DNA from: Pedobacter sp. AJM
Lineage (GTDB): Bacteria > Bacteroidota > Bacteroidia > Sphingobacteriales > Sphingobacteriaceae
Direction of reading: 5' to 3'
Assembly (NCBI RefSeq): GCF_002197755.1
Contig: NZ_NHOT01000001.1
Span: forward strand, 248,001 to 312,000
DNA: 64,000 nucleotides
The first letter of the stretch is position 1; every line of letters begins with the position of its first letter. Below, piece by piece: positions 18,173-27,905 of this stretch. The notes under the pieces were generated by a model. The model had not been told where the DNA came from. It worked only from the letters and a program-made list of their open reading frames with translations, and made no database searches. A program made the translations under genes and the position numbers.

Positions 18173-19762
18173 TTAATAACCTGTGTTTTGAACCAGATTC
18201 GGGTTGGCAATTAAATCTGCTGTTGGAATGGCAAAGATATTGCGGTAAGCCGGGATTGATGCTCCGGCTTTTACGCCACCTTTGTATGGCCACAAATAAG
18301 CAGCACCTGCAAACCTTCCGAAACGGACTAGATCTGTACGGCGGTGACCTTCCCAGTATAATTCACGTCCGCGCTCATCTAAATAGAAATCTGTAGTTAA
18401 TGCCGCAGCACTCACATGACCAGATGCATTCCCATAAGCCCTGGTGCGTAAGGCATTAACATAAGTTAAAGCAAGGCTTGCACTTCCGCCGGAACCACCA
18501 CGCGCAACAGCTTCTCCATAAATTAAATACTGTTCAGCCAGGCGGAATAAAGCAAAATCAAGCGAGCTGAATACGCCGTTTAGCGAAGTTGGAGTGGTAT
18601 TGGCAGATGTTCTATTGGTGAATTTTGTAACACGTAACCCATCAGTGAAAGTACCAACATCATCAATTGTATTTTTAGTACCGAAGAAAACACCACGTTT
18701 ATCTAATGTTCCGTTTGCATCAGGAAACAGAGCCGGTAAATTCTGACGGGTCCTGTTTCCACCCCATCCACCATTCGGAACACCGAAACTCGCCGGATTC
18801 ATATCTGCATTAATGGCCGCATTAATTAAGAAAGTAGTTCCTCCGTAATTTGTTCCTTTTACACCATCATAGTTAATGGTTAAGATGTTTTCTGTATTGT
18901 TTCTATCGTTATCTGATTTGAAAAGATCCAGGTAATTGTTTTTCAATTGATAACTGGCTGCAATTACTTTACTTGAATAGGTAATGGCTTCAGTATATTT
19001 CGCGGTACCGGTATAAACCTGTGCATTTAAATATAACCTCGCCAATAAAGCCCAATCTGCACCTTTATCGGCACGGCCATAATCATTTGCACGCGGCTCA
19101 GCTAAATCGCCTTCAATTGCTTTTAATTCAGATTCCACATAGTTAAATAACGCTGCTCTTTGAATTTGTTTTGGTGCAACTTTACCAATGTTATCATCTT
19201 CAGTTACGAAAGGCGGATTACCAAAAGCATCTAACAATACCCAATATTGAAAAGCACGTAAAAAACGAGCTTCAGCACGGTAGCGGGTAATGGCGGTGGC
19301 ATCTGCACCAGCAATGTTGCGACTTGCCAATTTCTCTGGTGTGCTTTCTCTTAAAAACTCATTACAGAAAGTAATCTGCAGTAAACTTCTCGAGTATAAA
19401 CCTCTTAAAAACTGGTTATCATTGCTTGGCGTGCCGAAGTTTAATTCCGGAATACCCACATCGCCCCAGGCACAAATGGCTTCATCCGTTGTCAGCTCCT
19501 GCGAAGTCCAGAATAACCTGAAGAAATCTGCAAAACCTGCATTTAATCCGCCAACATCACTGTTGTCTGAACCTGATGGACTGGTTAGTGCGTAAGTTGC
19601 ATACAGCTTCACCAGGCTATTTTTATATCCGGCCGGAGTGGCATAAACATTCTCGGCAGTTACATCATTGGTTGGCGTTAAGTTTAAGTCCTCTTTTTTA
19701 CAAGAATTTAAACCTAAAAGCAAGAACCCTGATGCCAATATGATTTTAAATGAATTTTTCAT
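18173..19762 (-). CDS. susD: SusD/RagB family starch-binding lipoprotein
   Basis: The product is 529 residues from the ATG at 19762. An upstream in-frame ATG at 19795 overlaps the end of susC and displaces the lipobox, so it is unlikely. The lipobox is LNSC (C21) followed by KKEDLNL. Typical SusD features are the helical TPR-like scaffold (RAEARFLRAFQYWVLLDAFGNPPF), DYGRADKGADWALLARLYLNA, and a C-terminal segment ERGRELYWEGHRRTDLVRFG. SusD caps the SusC barrel outside the cell and hands oligosaccharides to it. It starts 19 bases after the susC stop. Confidence 0.95.
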   Translation of the reverse strand: MKNSFKIILASGFLLLGLNSCKKEDLNLTPTNDVTAENVYATPAGYKNSLVKLYATYALTSPSGSDNSDVGGLNAGFADFFRLFWTSQELTTDEAICAWGDVGIPELNFGTPSNDNQFLRGLYSRSLLQITFCNEFLRESTPEKLASRNIAGADATAITRYRAEARFLRAFQYWVLLDAFGNPPFVTEDDNIGKVAPKQIQRAALFNYVESELKAIEGDLAEPRANDYGRADKGADWALLARLYLNAQVYTGTAKYTEAITYSSKVIAASYQLKNNYLDLFKSDNDRNNTENILTINYDGVKGTNYGGTTFLINAAINADMNPASFGVPNGGWGGNRTRQNLPALFPDANGTLDKRGVFFGTKNTIDDVGTFTDGLRVTKFTNRTSANTTPTSLNGVFSSLDFALFRLAEQYLIYGEAVARGGSGGSASLALTYVNALRTRAYGNASGHVSAAALTTDFYLDERGRELYWEGHRRTDLVRFGRFAGAAYLWPYKGGVKAGASIPAYRNIFAIPTADLIANPNLVQNTGY

Positions 19763-19781
19763 TTTTATATTTTCTTTGATA

Positions 19782-22763
19782 TTAGAAACCAACATTTAAA
19801 CCCAAAGTGTAAGTTCTCGGTCTTGGGTATAAGTTAAAATCAATCCCTGATGATAATTCCGGATCTAAGCCTTTGTAATCAGATACGATAAATACATTCT
19901 GTACGTTCGCTGAAATTCGCATACTGGTGTTACTGTTTTTAGATAATTTACCTACGTTGTACGACAAACCAACGTTATCCATTTTTAAGAATGATGCATT
20001 TTTGATAAAATAATCACTTAAATACTGTGTACCCGAACTCCCGGAGAAATTGGTATTGTATAAATCTACCCCGGCATTGTTCAGAATTCCCTGTGTGCTT
20101 AAGATGTTATTTCTGATTCCGAAGTTGGATGAAATGTTATCGTATACATAGTTTCCAATGCTCGCCCGAAGCACGGTTGTAGCCGTCCATTTTTTATAGG
20201 TGAATGACGTATTGAAACCAAAGGTGAAGTTTGGATCCGGTGATTTATAGAAATACTGATCATTCGTGTTGATTACACCATCGCCATTTAAATCTTCATA
20301 AATACCTTCTAGAGGCACGCCATTGGCATTGTAAACTTGCTTATAAACGAAGAATGCACTTGGAATCTGGTTCACCGCATTCCATTTTAAGGTATTTCCT
20401 GTACCGCCGGTAATGTCACCTGCGCCAACTTTAGATCCCGGATCAGGATTTAACGTTAAGTTGGTAATCTTCCTTTTGTTGTAAGCCGCATTCACACCAA
20501 ATTCCCAGGTCACCTCATCTTGTTGAATGGCTACAAAATTCAAGCTGGCTTCAGCACCCTTTACTTCCATATTCCCCACGTTGGTGGTTAATAAGTTACT
20601 GAAGTTGGTCCCTACCGGGATGTTAATCGTACTCAATAAATCTTTTGTTTTTTTGTAATACACATCCAGGCTACCGTACAATCTTCCTTTTAAGAAACCA
20701 TAATCCAAACCAGCATTATAAGTAGTTGTGGTTTCCCATTTCATATCCGGATCATAACCAGCAGGACTGTAATAATTGTAAAAAGAGTTGCCCACCTGAT
20801 ACTGACCCTGGTTGGTATTGGCATAATATCTGGAGATGTAATTGTAGTTACCAATGGTTGATCCGTCTTTATTACCTGTTTCGCCATAGCTTAATCTTAA
20901 TTTCAGATCAGATACCACTTTGCTGTCTTTTAAGAAATTTTCGCCAATAATTCTCCAGGTAAAACCAGCTGAAGGAAAATATCCCCAACGATTCTGCTCT
21001 GAGAATCTTGATGAAGCATCTGCACGCATCGTTCCGGAAAGGATATATTTATCAGCAAGGGTGTATACAAATCTTCCATAATAAGAAAGTAACTTTTGTC
21101 TTTCCACCGCATTAGGGAATACAGGAGTAGTTAAAATCTCTCCTGTTCCTCTGTACGTATTGAAATAAAAATCAGTAGTGGAGTTATCATAGTAACCATA
21201 ACCAGCAGTTACATCAAACCTACTTTTAATGCTTTCTACTGTTTTGGCATAGTTTAAATAGAACTCTGAGAATTTATCAGAACCATTGTTTAACCTTCTT
21301 TCGTAGTAACCATTTGTTGAGGCACGTTGCGCTGCATAAACAGGAATTGATTTTGAACCGTAACCTTTAGAGATATCGTAACCTAAATTTAAGTTTGCGT
21401 GCAATTCCGGCAGGAAGTGAAAAGAGTAATCAAACCTGGCATTACCAAAGCTTCTTTCTGCATTACCTACGTTATTTTGCTGCCTGATTAAAGCAACCGG
21501 GTTACGTGGTGCATTTGGATTTGGCACGCCTGCAGCTCCCGTTCCTGAAATCCACTCGAAATAGCCACCAAATTTATTATCAGCATAAACAGGTTGAGTG
21601 GGATCGAACTGGATGGCATTCTGAATGGCTGCCTCATCAGGATATTGAGAATTACTCAGGGTTCCTTTTAAACTTAAATCAATTTTTAAGTGGTCCTTAA
21701 ATAAACGTGGCGATAAGGTTAAACCACCAGTTGCTCTTTTCAACTTGGCGGTAATCAATACTCCATCCTGATCTAAATAACCAGCAGATACGCGGTAAGG
21801 AACGCCTTTAAATGATCCGGCAATGCTTAACGTATTATCTGTTGAAAATGCATTTTGATAAATTTCATCCTGCCAATCAGTATTGGCGGTACCTAAAAGT
21901 GCTCGCTGTGCAGCTGTTCCATTTGCGTTTACATAGGCACGAACCTCATCAGCAGAGAAAACATCAACCTTTTTCGCTACTGTGGCGATGGAATTATTGG
22001 TACTGAAATTAATCACCGGTGCACCTGAAGCACCTTTTTTAGTAGTAATTAAAATTACCCCATTTGATGCCCTGGAACCGTAAATTGCCGTTGCATTTGC
22101 ATCTTTCAATACGGTAAAGGTTTCAATATCGTTCGGATTAATTAAAGAAAGCGGACTTGGTGCATTACCAATACTGTTTCCGCTGAAAGGAACACCATCC
22201 ACAACAATTAACGGATCGTTGCTGGCATTTAGAGATGCACCACCACGAATACGGATTTGTCCTCCTGCACCTGGCGCACCACCACCTGAAATGATGTTTA
22301 CACCGGCAACTTTACCCTGAATCAATTGTTCAGGAGTGGTAATGGTACCTTTTTGAAAGTCTTTCGAACTTACGGTAGTAATGGAACCGGTTAAGTTTTT
22401 CTTTTCTGCCGTACCGTAGCCAATTACCACAACTTCATTTAATTTTTGTGCATCAGGCACCAGCTGAAAGTTTAGCGTAGTGTTGCCATTAAGGCTTACC
22501 GCTTTATCGAGTGTTTGATAGCCGATAAAACTGGCAGATAAGGTTACCGAACCGTTCGGTAAACCAGCAATTTTGAAATTTCCTTCACCATCAGTGGATG
22601 TACTTCTGGTTGTACCTTTTACAACCACAGAAGCACCAGGTAATGGCAGGCCTGTTTCATCAAGCACCTTTCCGGAGATTGATCCGGTTTGTGCTTTTAC
22701 GATTAATGCTGAAAAAACTAACAGCACCAAAAGCCCCTGTTTTAACAGGTAAAATACTTTCAT
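19782..22763 (-). CDS. susC: SusC/RagA family TonB-linked outer membrane transporter
   Basis: The 993-residue protein has a signal peptide ending IVKAQ (about residue 25), a carboxypeptidase-regulatory-like domain (GSISGKVLDETGLPLPGASV, residues 27-46, onward to about 105), a plug with VVIGYGTAEKKNLTGSIT and the SusC signature RIRGGASLNASNDPLIVVDG, and a barrel ending in an aromatic residue (GLNVGF). It imports starch oligosaccharides into the periplasm using TonB energy, paired with SusD. It is the first gene of the operon. Two LacI-type operators lie about 280-345 bp upstream of its start. Confidence 0.95.
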   Translation of the reverse strand: MKVFYLLKQGLLVLLVFSALIVKAQTGSISGKVLDETGLPLPGASVVVKGTTRSTSTDGEGNFKIAGLPNGSVTLSASFIGYQTLDKAVSLNGNTTLNFQLVPDAQKLNEVVVIGYGTAEKKNLTGSITTVSSKDFQKGTITTPEQLIQGKVAGVNIISGGGAPGAGGQIRIRGGASLNASNDPLIVVDGVPFSGNSIGNAPSPLSLINPNDIETFTVLKDANATAIYGSRASNGVILITTKKGASGAPVINFSTNNSIATVAKKVDVFSADEVRAYVNANGTAAQRALLGTANTDWQDEIYQNAFSTDNTLSIAGSFKGVPYRVSAGYLDQDGVLITAKLKRATGGLTLSPRLFKDHLKIDLSLKGTLSNSQYPDEAAIQNAIQFDPTQPVYADNKFGGYFEWISGTGAAGVPNPNAPRNPVALIRQQNNVGNAERSFGNARFDYSFHFLPELHANLNLGYDISKGYGSKSIPVYAAQRASTNGYYERRLNNGSDKFSEFYLNYAKTVESIKSRFDVTAGYGYYDNSTTDFYFNTYRGTGEILTTPVFPNAVERQKLLSYYGRFVYTLADKYILSGTMRADASSRFSEQNRWGYFPSAGFTWRIIGENFLKDSKVVSDLKLRLSYGETGNKDGSTIGNYNYISRYYANTNQGQYQVGNSFYNYYSPAGYDPDMKWETTTTYNAGLDYGFLKGRLYGSLDVYYKKTKDLLSTINIPVGTNFSNLLTTNVGNMEVKGAEASLNFVAIQQDEVTWEFGVNAAYNKRKITNLTLNPDPGSKVGAGDITGGTGNTLKWNAVNQIPSAFFVYKQVYNANGVPLEGIYEDLNGDGVINTNDQYFYKSPDPNFTFGFNTSFTYKKWTATTVLRASIGNYVYDNISSNFGIRNNILSTQGILNNAGVDLYNTNFSGSSGTQYLSDYFIKNASFLKMDNVGLSYNVGKLSKNSNTSMRISANVQNVFIVSDYKGLDPELSSGIDFNLYPRPRTYTLGLNVGF

Positions 22764-23043
22764 ATTCGAAGCTCGTTTAAGTATAAAAATTTGGTTAAAT
22801 ATTATAGTGAATTACACACAGGCCTAATTTACAGCACATAATTACATTTCAAAATTTATTTAAAAAATATATTTACAGAGAAGAACAGACCTGTAAAAAA
22901 CTGATAAAAATTTAATTTTACTTTAAATTTTAGATTTCAAAAAAATGCCGAATAAAAAATAAAATATTGATAATCAATTAATTATTGAAACATAAAAGTT
23001 GTTTAGCGTGTATTTTTTACACTAAGCCATTTTTCAACGATTC

Positions 23044-23061
23044 TTCGGGAACGTTCCCGAA
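23044..23061. promoter_or_regulatory. LacI-family operator, proximal copy
   Basis: Perfect 18-bp palindrome TTCGGGAACGTTCCCGAA with the central AACGTT typical of LacI-family sites. An identical copy lies 44 bp away. The adjacent gene encodes a LacI-type regulator, which is the likely ligand-responsive repressor of the susC operon. Confidence 0.85.
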
Positions 23062-23087
23062 AAAATCAATATCAAATCTGCTGCATT

Positions 23088-23105
23088 TTCGGGAACGTTC
23101 CCGAA
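23088..23105. promoter_or_regulatory. LacI-family operator, distal copy
   Basis: Identical to the palindrome at 23044-23061. Centre-to-centre distance is 44 bp, close to four helical turns, compatible with binding on roughly the same face of the helix by a tetramer or two dimers. Confidence 0.85.
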
Positions 23106-23178
23106 ATTTGAACAGAATTCTGCTTATTTTACACTAAGTGAGGATTTTTTTTGAGATTTTCAGGGATTAAAAACCTGC

Positions 23179-24210
23179 TTATTTCGGGCGTTTTTTTTGC
23201 TGGTTTGAGGTAGAATTACGGATGATGATTTCTGACTCCAGAACCACCTCATTCATGAAATTTTTATCTTGCTGACAATCTAAAATTTTGAATAATAATT
23301 TAGCTGCCTCATCTCCAATTTTAGCCGCTGGTTGCGTAATGGTGGTGAGTGATGGATTTAAGAGCGGGGCAATTTCCAGACTGGAAAAACTAATTACTTT
23401 CAAATCATCAGGAATGTCAATGCCTAAATCATAACAAGCATAATAAGTAGCAAAAGCCAGACGTTCCACAGATGTAAAAACACCATCTGGCTTTAAATCC
23501 GTTAAGGCATTCTTAATGATAATGCTATTTTCATCATAACTATTACTGCAATCCACAATTAACTGTTCTTCAAAACCAACCCGATGCTTGGTCAAAGCAT
23601 CTAAATATCCCTGCATTCGCGTTTTACCGATAGATAAACTTTTATTCACCACCAGATAAGCAATGCGCCTGCAACCTTGCATGATTAAATGTTCAGTGGC
23701 TAAAAAACTACTGTTATAATCGTTCGTAATTACTCTGGGCGTTACAATATCTTCATAAATCCTGTCGAAAAAAACCAACGGCAGGCGTTTCGTACCGAAC
23801 TCATTCAGGTAATTGTGGTCGTTGGCCTCCCCCGAAACTGACATGATAATTCCATCAGCCCGGCCATTATGCAAATGCCGAATAAAGGTTACCTCTTTAT
23901 GATAGTCATCATCAGTCACATAAATTAGGATATGATAACCATTCGCCCTGGCCACCCGCTCAATACCATGTATAGCCTGTGAAAAATAGTTGTTGGCCAA
24001 TTCAGGTACAATTACCGCAATGGTTTTGCTTTTTTGTTCTCTTAAATTGCTGGCGTAATGGTTAGGCTGATAGTTTAATTCTTTCGCTTTGGTTAAAATC
24101 CGCTCTTTGGTGGCACCATTAATATCGCTGTTATCTCTAAAAGCACGCGAAATTGTAGAAGTTGATAGATTTAATGCTTCTGCTAATTTCTTAATATTAA
24201 TATGATCCAT
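23179..24210 (-). CDS. LacI family transcriptional regulator of the starch locus
   Basis: The 343-residue protein has an N-terminal helix-turn-helix with the LacI pattern (KKLAEALNLSTSTISRAFRD, residues 7-26, then RILTKAKELNYQPNHYASNL) and a periplasmic-binding-protein-like effector domain (IAVIVPELANNYFSQAIHGIE; GCRRIAYLV; PDGVFTSVERLAFATYYACYDLGI). It is encoded immediately upstream of, and in the same direction as, susC. The two perfect palindromes between them are its probable binding sites. Bacteroides uses the membrane regulator SusR for starch; here a soluble LacI-type protein takes that place. The effector, probably maltose or a derivative, is inferred. Confidence 0.93.
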   Translation of the reverse strand: MDHINIKKLAEALNLSTSTISRAFRDNSDINGATKERILTKAKELNYQPNHYASNLREQKSKTIAVIVPELANNYFSQAIHGIERVARANGYHILIYVTDDDYHKEVTFIRHLHNGRADGIIMSVSGEANDHNYLNEFGTKRLPLVFFDRIYEDIVTPRVITNDYNSSFLATEHLIMQGCRRIAYLVVNKSLSIGKTRMQGYLDALTKHRVGFEEQLIVDCSNSYDENSIIIKNALTDLKPDGVFTSVERLAFATYYACYDLGIDIPDDLKVISFSSLEIAPLLNPSLTTITQPAAKIGDEAAKLLFKILDCQQDKNFMNEVVLESEIIIRNSTSNQQKKRPK

Positions 24211-24538
24211 TTTAACTTTGAAAGATAGACTGGTTAAATTTTGATGTAAATATAAGTGATAAAATCACTTTTTAATTTTATAATACAATACAACTGTTCT
24301 GACTCCTTTTCTAAATTATCATTTAGATGCTAAGTTATTCATCATGTGCGCCATATTTCTCTTTTTTAACAGCATGAAGTTGAAACAAATATGGTCTAAA
24401 AACCATCAGGAAGTGAAATTTAAAATAATATATTTTTTTTAAAACAAAAACAAGATTTATCCATTAATACTAATAGAGAATTTATGATATTTGCTTTTCA
24501 CCTATAAATACTAACAAATAAGACAAAATCTACGCCAA
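24211..24538. other. AT-rich divergent spacer
   Basis: 328 bp between the divergent LacI-type and response-regulator genes. It must hold promoters for both, but I found no clear TAnnTTTG element, hairpin or gene. Confidence 0.4.
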
Positions 24539-24898
24539 ATGGAAATTAAGAAAATACTCATCGCTGATGATGATGAAGGGATAGTAGATGCGATAACGAT
24601 GATATTGGAAGTGATGGGTTATGATGTTGAGTTTACTTACGATGGTGGAGCAGTTATTGATGCAGTGAAAAATAAACCTGATTTAATTATGCTCGATATC
24701 TGGATGAGTGGACATGACGGACGTGATATCTGTAAGTTGTTAAAAAATGACCCTAAATACAAAGAAATTCCGGTTTTGATGATTTCAGCAAGCCGTGATA
24801 TCAGGCAATCTGCCATGGATGCAGGCGCGAACGACTTTATGGAAAAACCTTTCGAAATGGATTCCTTATTAGATAAAGTGCAGGAACTTTTAAATTAA
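24539..24898 (+). CDS. Single-domain response regulator (receiver only)
   Basis: The 119-residue protein is a stand-alone CheY-like receiver. Acidic residues D10-D12 are in LIADDDEG, the phospho-acceptor is D53 in MLDIWMSGHDG, the switch Ser is S83 in MISAS and the invariant Lys is K103 in MEKPFEM. No output domain follows, so it signals through protein contacts or a phosphorelay. No histidine kinase is adjacent, so the partner is unknown. It lies upstream of dinB with a 242-bp gap, making an operon doubtful. Confidence 0.93.
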   Translation: MEIKKILIADDDEGIVDAITMILEVMGYDVEFTYDGGAVIDAVKNKPDLIMLDIWMSGHDGRDICKLLKNDPKYKEIPVLMISASRDIRQSAMDAGANDFMEKPFEMDSLLDKVQELLN

Positions 24899-25140
24899 CC
24901 CGTTAACGATAACCAATTTCCTATTGCCAATAGCTTAGATTGTTTACATCTCTAATATCTGATTTTCCAGTCATTATCATTGGCCATTACTGATCCTTTA
25001 GCCATTCCGGATTACATTATCCCGGTTGATTTTATGTAAAGAAAAATACGGGACACTCCAGATCATGATATTTTTTTCGAAATTTAATATCAGTTTTTCA
25101 CAAAAAGTGATTCTTCATTCCGAACGTATACTACCCATCA

Positions 25141-26241
25141 ATGTCCGATCAGCCTGAAAGTATTATAAGAAAGATTATCCACATTGATATGGATGCTTTT
25201 TATGCATCGGTAGAGCAACGTGATTTTCCTGAGTATAGGGGGAAACCTCTTGTAGTGGGCGGCAAGCCCGATAGTCGCGGGGTAGTTGCCACAGCCAGTT
25301 ACGAAGCCCGGCAATATGGCATTCGTTCCGCAATGTCTTGCAGTAAAGCTTATCAGCTTTGTCCAACAGCTATATTTGTGTATCCCAGGTTTGATGCCTA
25401 TACCGCGGTGTCAAAAGCCATCAGGGAAATATTCAGCCGCTATACTGATGTGATAGAGCCACTTTCGCTGGATGAGGCCTATCTGGATGTTACGGAAGAT
25501 AAACTTGGCATAGGATCAGCTATCGATATTGCCAAATCGATTAAAGATGCCATCAGAAATGAATTGAACCTTACCGCATCTGCAGGTATTTCCATCAATA
25601 AATTTGTGGCTAAGGTGGCTTCAGATATGAACAAGCCAGATGGATTAACTTTTATTGGGCCATCAAAAATCAAGGCTTTTATCGAAAAACTTCCTGTTGA
25701 AAAGTTCTTTGGTGTAGGCAAAGTTACTGCTGCAAAAATGAAGGCCATGCAAATTAACACTGGTGCTGATTTAAAAAACTTAACCGAATCACAACTCATT
25801 GCACAGTTTGGAAAATCAGGCAAATTCTATTACAAAATTGTACGTGGACTGGATCACCGGCCTGTTCAGTCTCAACGCGAAACAAAATCCGTTGGCGCAG
25901 AAGACACCTTGTCAGAAGATACTAATGACCTGGCCGTAATGCACGATTTATTGAAGCAAATCAGCGAAACGGTAGCCACCAGGTTAGAGAAGCATCAGTT
26001 AAAAGGAAAAACCATTACCCTAAAAATTAAATTTGAAGATTTTAAACAGATTACCAGAAGCCGTTCTTTTTCAACACCATTTAATCAGGCTTCGCAGATG
26101 TTTCAGGAAGCCATAAAACTTTTAGAGGAAGCGCAATTGGGAACCATGAAAGTTCGATTGCTGGGCATCACCCTTTCTCGTTTTTATGATGAAATCCCAA
26201 TCGAAAATATCGAAAATAACCAGCTGGAATTTGATTTCTGA
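25141..26241 (+). CDS. dinB: DNA polymerase IV (Y-family translesion polymerase)
   Basis: The 366-residue protein has IHIDMDAFYASVEQRD (catalytic D16 and, in the fingers/palm motif, SLDEAYLD with the Asp-Glu pair), ASAGISINKFVAKVASDMNKPDG, the helix-hairpin-helix VGKVTAAKMKAM, and a little-finger domain (GKTITLKIKFEDF). It ends in QLEFDF, a C-terminal beta-clamp-binding motif of the QLxLxL type. It copies past damaged bases, without proofreading. The start at 25141 gives a short N-terminal extension before the polymerase core. Confidence 0.95.
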   Translation: MSDQPESIIRKIIHIDMDAFYASVEQRDFPEYRGKPLVVGGKPDSRGVVATASYEARQYGIRSAMSCSKAYQLCPTAIFVYPRFDAYTAVSKAIREIFSRYTDVIEPLSLDEAYLDVTEDKLGIGSAIDIAKSIKDAIRNELNLTASAGISINKFVAKVASDMNKPDGLTFIGPSKIKAFIEKLPVEKFFGVGKVTAAKMKAMQINTGADLKNLTESQLIAQFGKSGKFYYKIVRGLDHRPVQSQRETKSVGAEDTLSEDTNDLAVMHDLLKQISETVATRLEKHQLKGKTITLKIKFEDFKQITRSRSFSTPFNQASQMFQEAIKLLEEAQLGTMKVRLLGITLSRFYDEIPIENIENNQLEFDF

Positions 26242-26341
26242 TAGATGTGAGTGTATCAGAATTAATTTATATTGGTAACTCAGGCATATAAAAATAATGG
26301 AGCACGTTATTTATTCCTTAAACCTGCTGGTCATTTTATGG

Positions 26342-26986
26342 TTAATGTGTTTTTAACCACTCCAGTCTGCGCTGATCTGGCAAATGTTTCACCTTAAAGT
26401 TTTCAAATTTTGCCTCAAAACCATTACCATCCGGACTAGCAGCCATTAAGCCCACCATTACAGGTGTATTATCCTGCAAAGGAGCATTTCTTGTCATGAT
26501 GTAATTTTGATCATCCAAAGAATAAAAAATCTCTACAGCATCAAGTCGGCGCACCACTTTAACCCAGATAAATGGCGGCACCTTTTCCAACGGAAGCACA
26601 CTCCAATCACTTTTATCATGAGTAACTACTGTACTGATGTTAAATTTCCCATCCACAAACTCCACCCCTGTTTTAATATAGTTCTGATGATCTATCCGGA
26701 TCATTAAACCCATCTGATCGAATCGGGCTTTATAGGCTCCGGTAAGTTTTACCTTTGCTTCAAACTCTCCCCCATATGTTGCATAATAAAATGGTGCATC
26801 ATCAACCGTAAAGCCATAATGAGAAATACGCCAGTAATCACTATTTGGTGTAACCTGCATTTTTAAGGTATTATTCTTAATTTCCCATTTATCCGGCTCA
26901 TTAAACCACTGCATTTTTTCTAAATTCTGCGCCTTCAATTCGTTCAGTCCGCATAAAATACCTATTGTCAAAAGAATTCTTTTCAT
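26342..26986 (-). CDS. Secreted DUF1349 domain protein (concanavalin-like fold)
   Basis: The 214-residue protein has a signal peptide of about 19 residues (ending LKAQ). The remainder matches the DUF1349 pattern: WFNEPDKWEIKNNTLKMQV, FYYATYGGEFEAKVKLTG, DQMGLMIRID, YIKTGVEFVDGKFNISTVVTHDKSDWS, and VMVGLMAASPDGNGFEAKFENFKV. These jelly-roll proteins are related to laminin-G/concanavalin folds and are often linked to carbohydrate binding, but enzyme activity is not established. It stands alone between dinB (convergent) and a divergent regulator. Confidence 0.85.
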   Translation of the reverse strand: MKRILLTIGILCGLNELKAQNLEKMQWFNEPDKWEIKNNTLKMQVTPNSDYWRISHYGFTVDDAPFYYATYGGEFEAKVKLTGAYKARFDQMGLMIRIDHQNYIKTGVEFVDGKFNISTVVTHDKSDWSVLPLEKVPPFIWVKVVRRLDAVEIFYSLDDQNYIMTRNAPLQDNTPVMVGLMAASPDGNGFEAKFENFKVKHLPDQRRLEWLKTH

Positions 26987-27149
26987 TTAATATTATCGAT
27001 TAATTTATAGTAATGATCAATTAAGAGAATACAAGCAATTGAAAACATTTATTTCATCACTTCATCACCATTCAAATGATTAAGTTCGCAAAGTTATTTA
27101 ACGCTTCAGCCAATTTCAATGGTCATAAATAACCATCAATTTTAGTTAA

Positions 27150-27905
27150 ATGCGAAATCTGCTTGATATTAAACTTTTGTCTCAAACTTTTGAAACGATC
27201 CAAAATCCTGATCAGAAACTGGATAATACGAAGCGTATTGCACAGATGTACAGTCAATTTGAAAACTGTATTGCAGTGTTAAGTGACATGAAAGCGCGGA
27301 AAAGCTTTCTTTATTATGGCGATATCGCTGGACAGCTTGGGCTATCTGAGCAAGATCATGAAATCAGATCCATTTGGGAAGATCAGTTATTAAATAAAAT
27401 ACATCCTGAAGATTTACAGAAAAAATACCGACTTGAGTTCCAGTTTTTTCAGCACCTGCATACTTTGCCTGCTGAAGAACGCATGGATTATGAGGTCATC
27501 ACCAAACTTAGAATAAAAAACAGGGATGGCAAATACGTGTTGATCAAACATCGTTTGCTGTATATCACCAGTTCGGATGATGGCAGTATCTGGCTGGCAC
27601 TCTGCCTTTACCAGATGATTTATGACCACCCGGAATTTGATATTCCGCGAGGCATAATTATTAACAATAAAAGCGGTAAGAGTATTGAGCAGAATGAGGC
27701 GCAATTTAAAGTGCTCCTCTCCTCAAGAGAAAAAGAAGTTTTACGGCTAATTAAACGTGGACTGAGGAGTAAAGAGATTGCAGATAAGCTGGTGCTGAGT
27801 ATCAATACTGTGAATCGACACAGACAAAATATATTTCAGAAACTAAACGCAAGTAACGCGATGGAAGCCTGCAGAATGGCCGAAACCATGGGCCTGGTAA
27901 CTTAA
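27150..27905 (+). CDS. LuxR-type helix-turn-helix transcriptional regulator with N-terminal PAS-like sensor
   Basis: The 251-residue protein ends in a GerE/LuxR DNA-binding domain (about residues 189-250): LSSREKEVLRLIKRGLRSKE, IADKLVLSINTVNRHRQNIFQKL. The N-terminal 170 residues have the layout of a PAS-like domain (YYGDIAGQLGLSEQDHEIRSIWEDQLLNKIHPEDLQKK, with the IHPEDL segment typical of PAS folds). There is no receiver domain. Such proteins are common one-component regulators in Sphingobacteriaceae. The target and signal are unknown. Confidence 0.85.
   Translation: MRNLLDIKLLSQTFETIQNPDQKLDNTKRIAQMYSQFENCIAVLSDMKARKSFLYYGDIAGQLGLSEQDHEIRSIWEDQLLNKIHPEDLQKKYRLEFQFFQHLHTLPAEERMDYEVITKLRIKNRDGKYVLIKHRLLYITSSDDGSIWLALCLYQMIYDHPEFDIPRGIIINNKSGKSIEQNEAQFKVLLSSREKEVLRLIKRGLRSKEIADKLVLSINTVNRHRQNIFQKLNASNAMEACRMAETMGLVT

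Larger units (their letters stand above)
22764..23178. promoter_or_regulatory. Regulatory spacer between lacI-type gene and susC
   Basis: This 415-bp AT-rich region contains two identical operators (listed separately), flanked by a direct repeat TTTTACACTAAG at 23015-23026 and 23127-23138. I searched by eye for a TAnnTTTG -7 element on the minus strand and found no exact match, so the susC promoter is not placed. The long leader downstream of the operators (about 280 bp) is AT rich and shows no gene. Confidence 0.6.
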
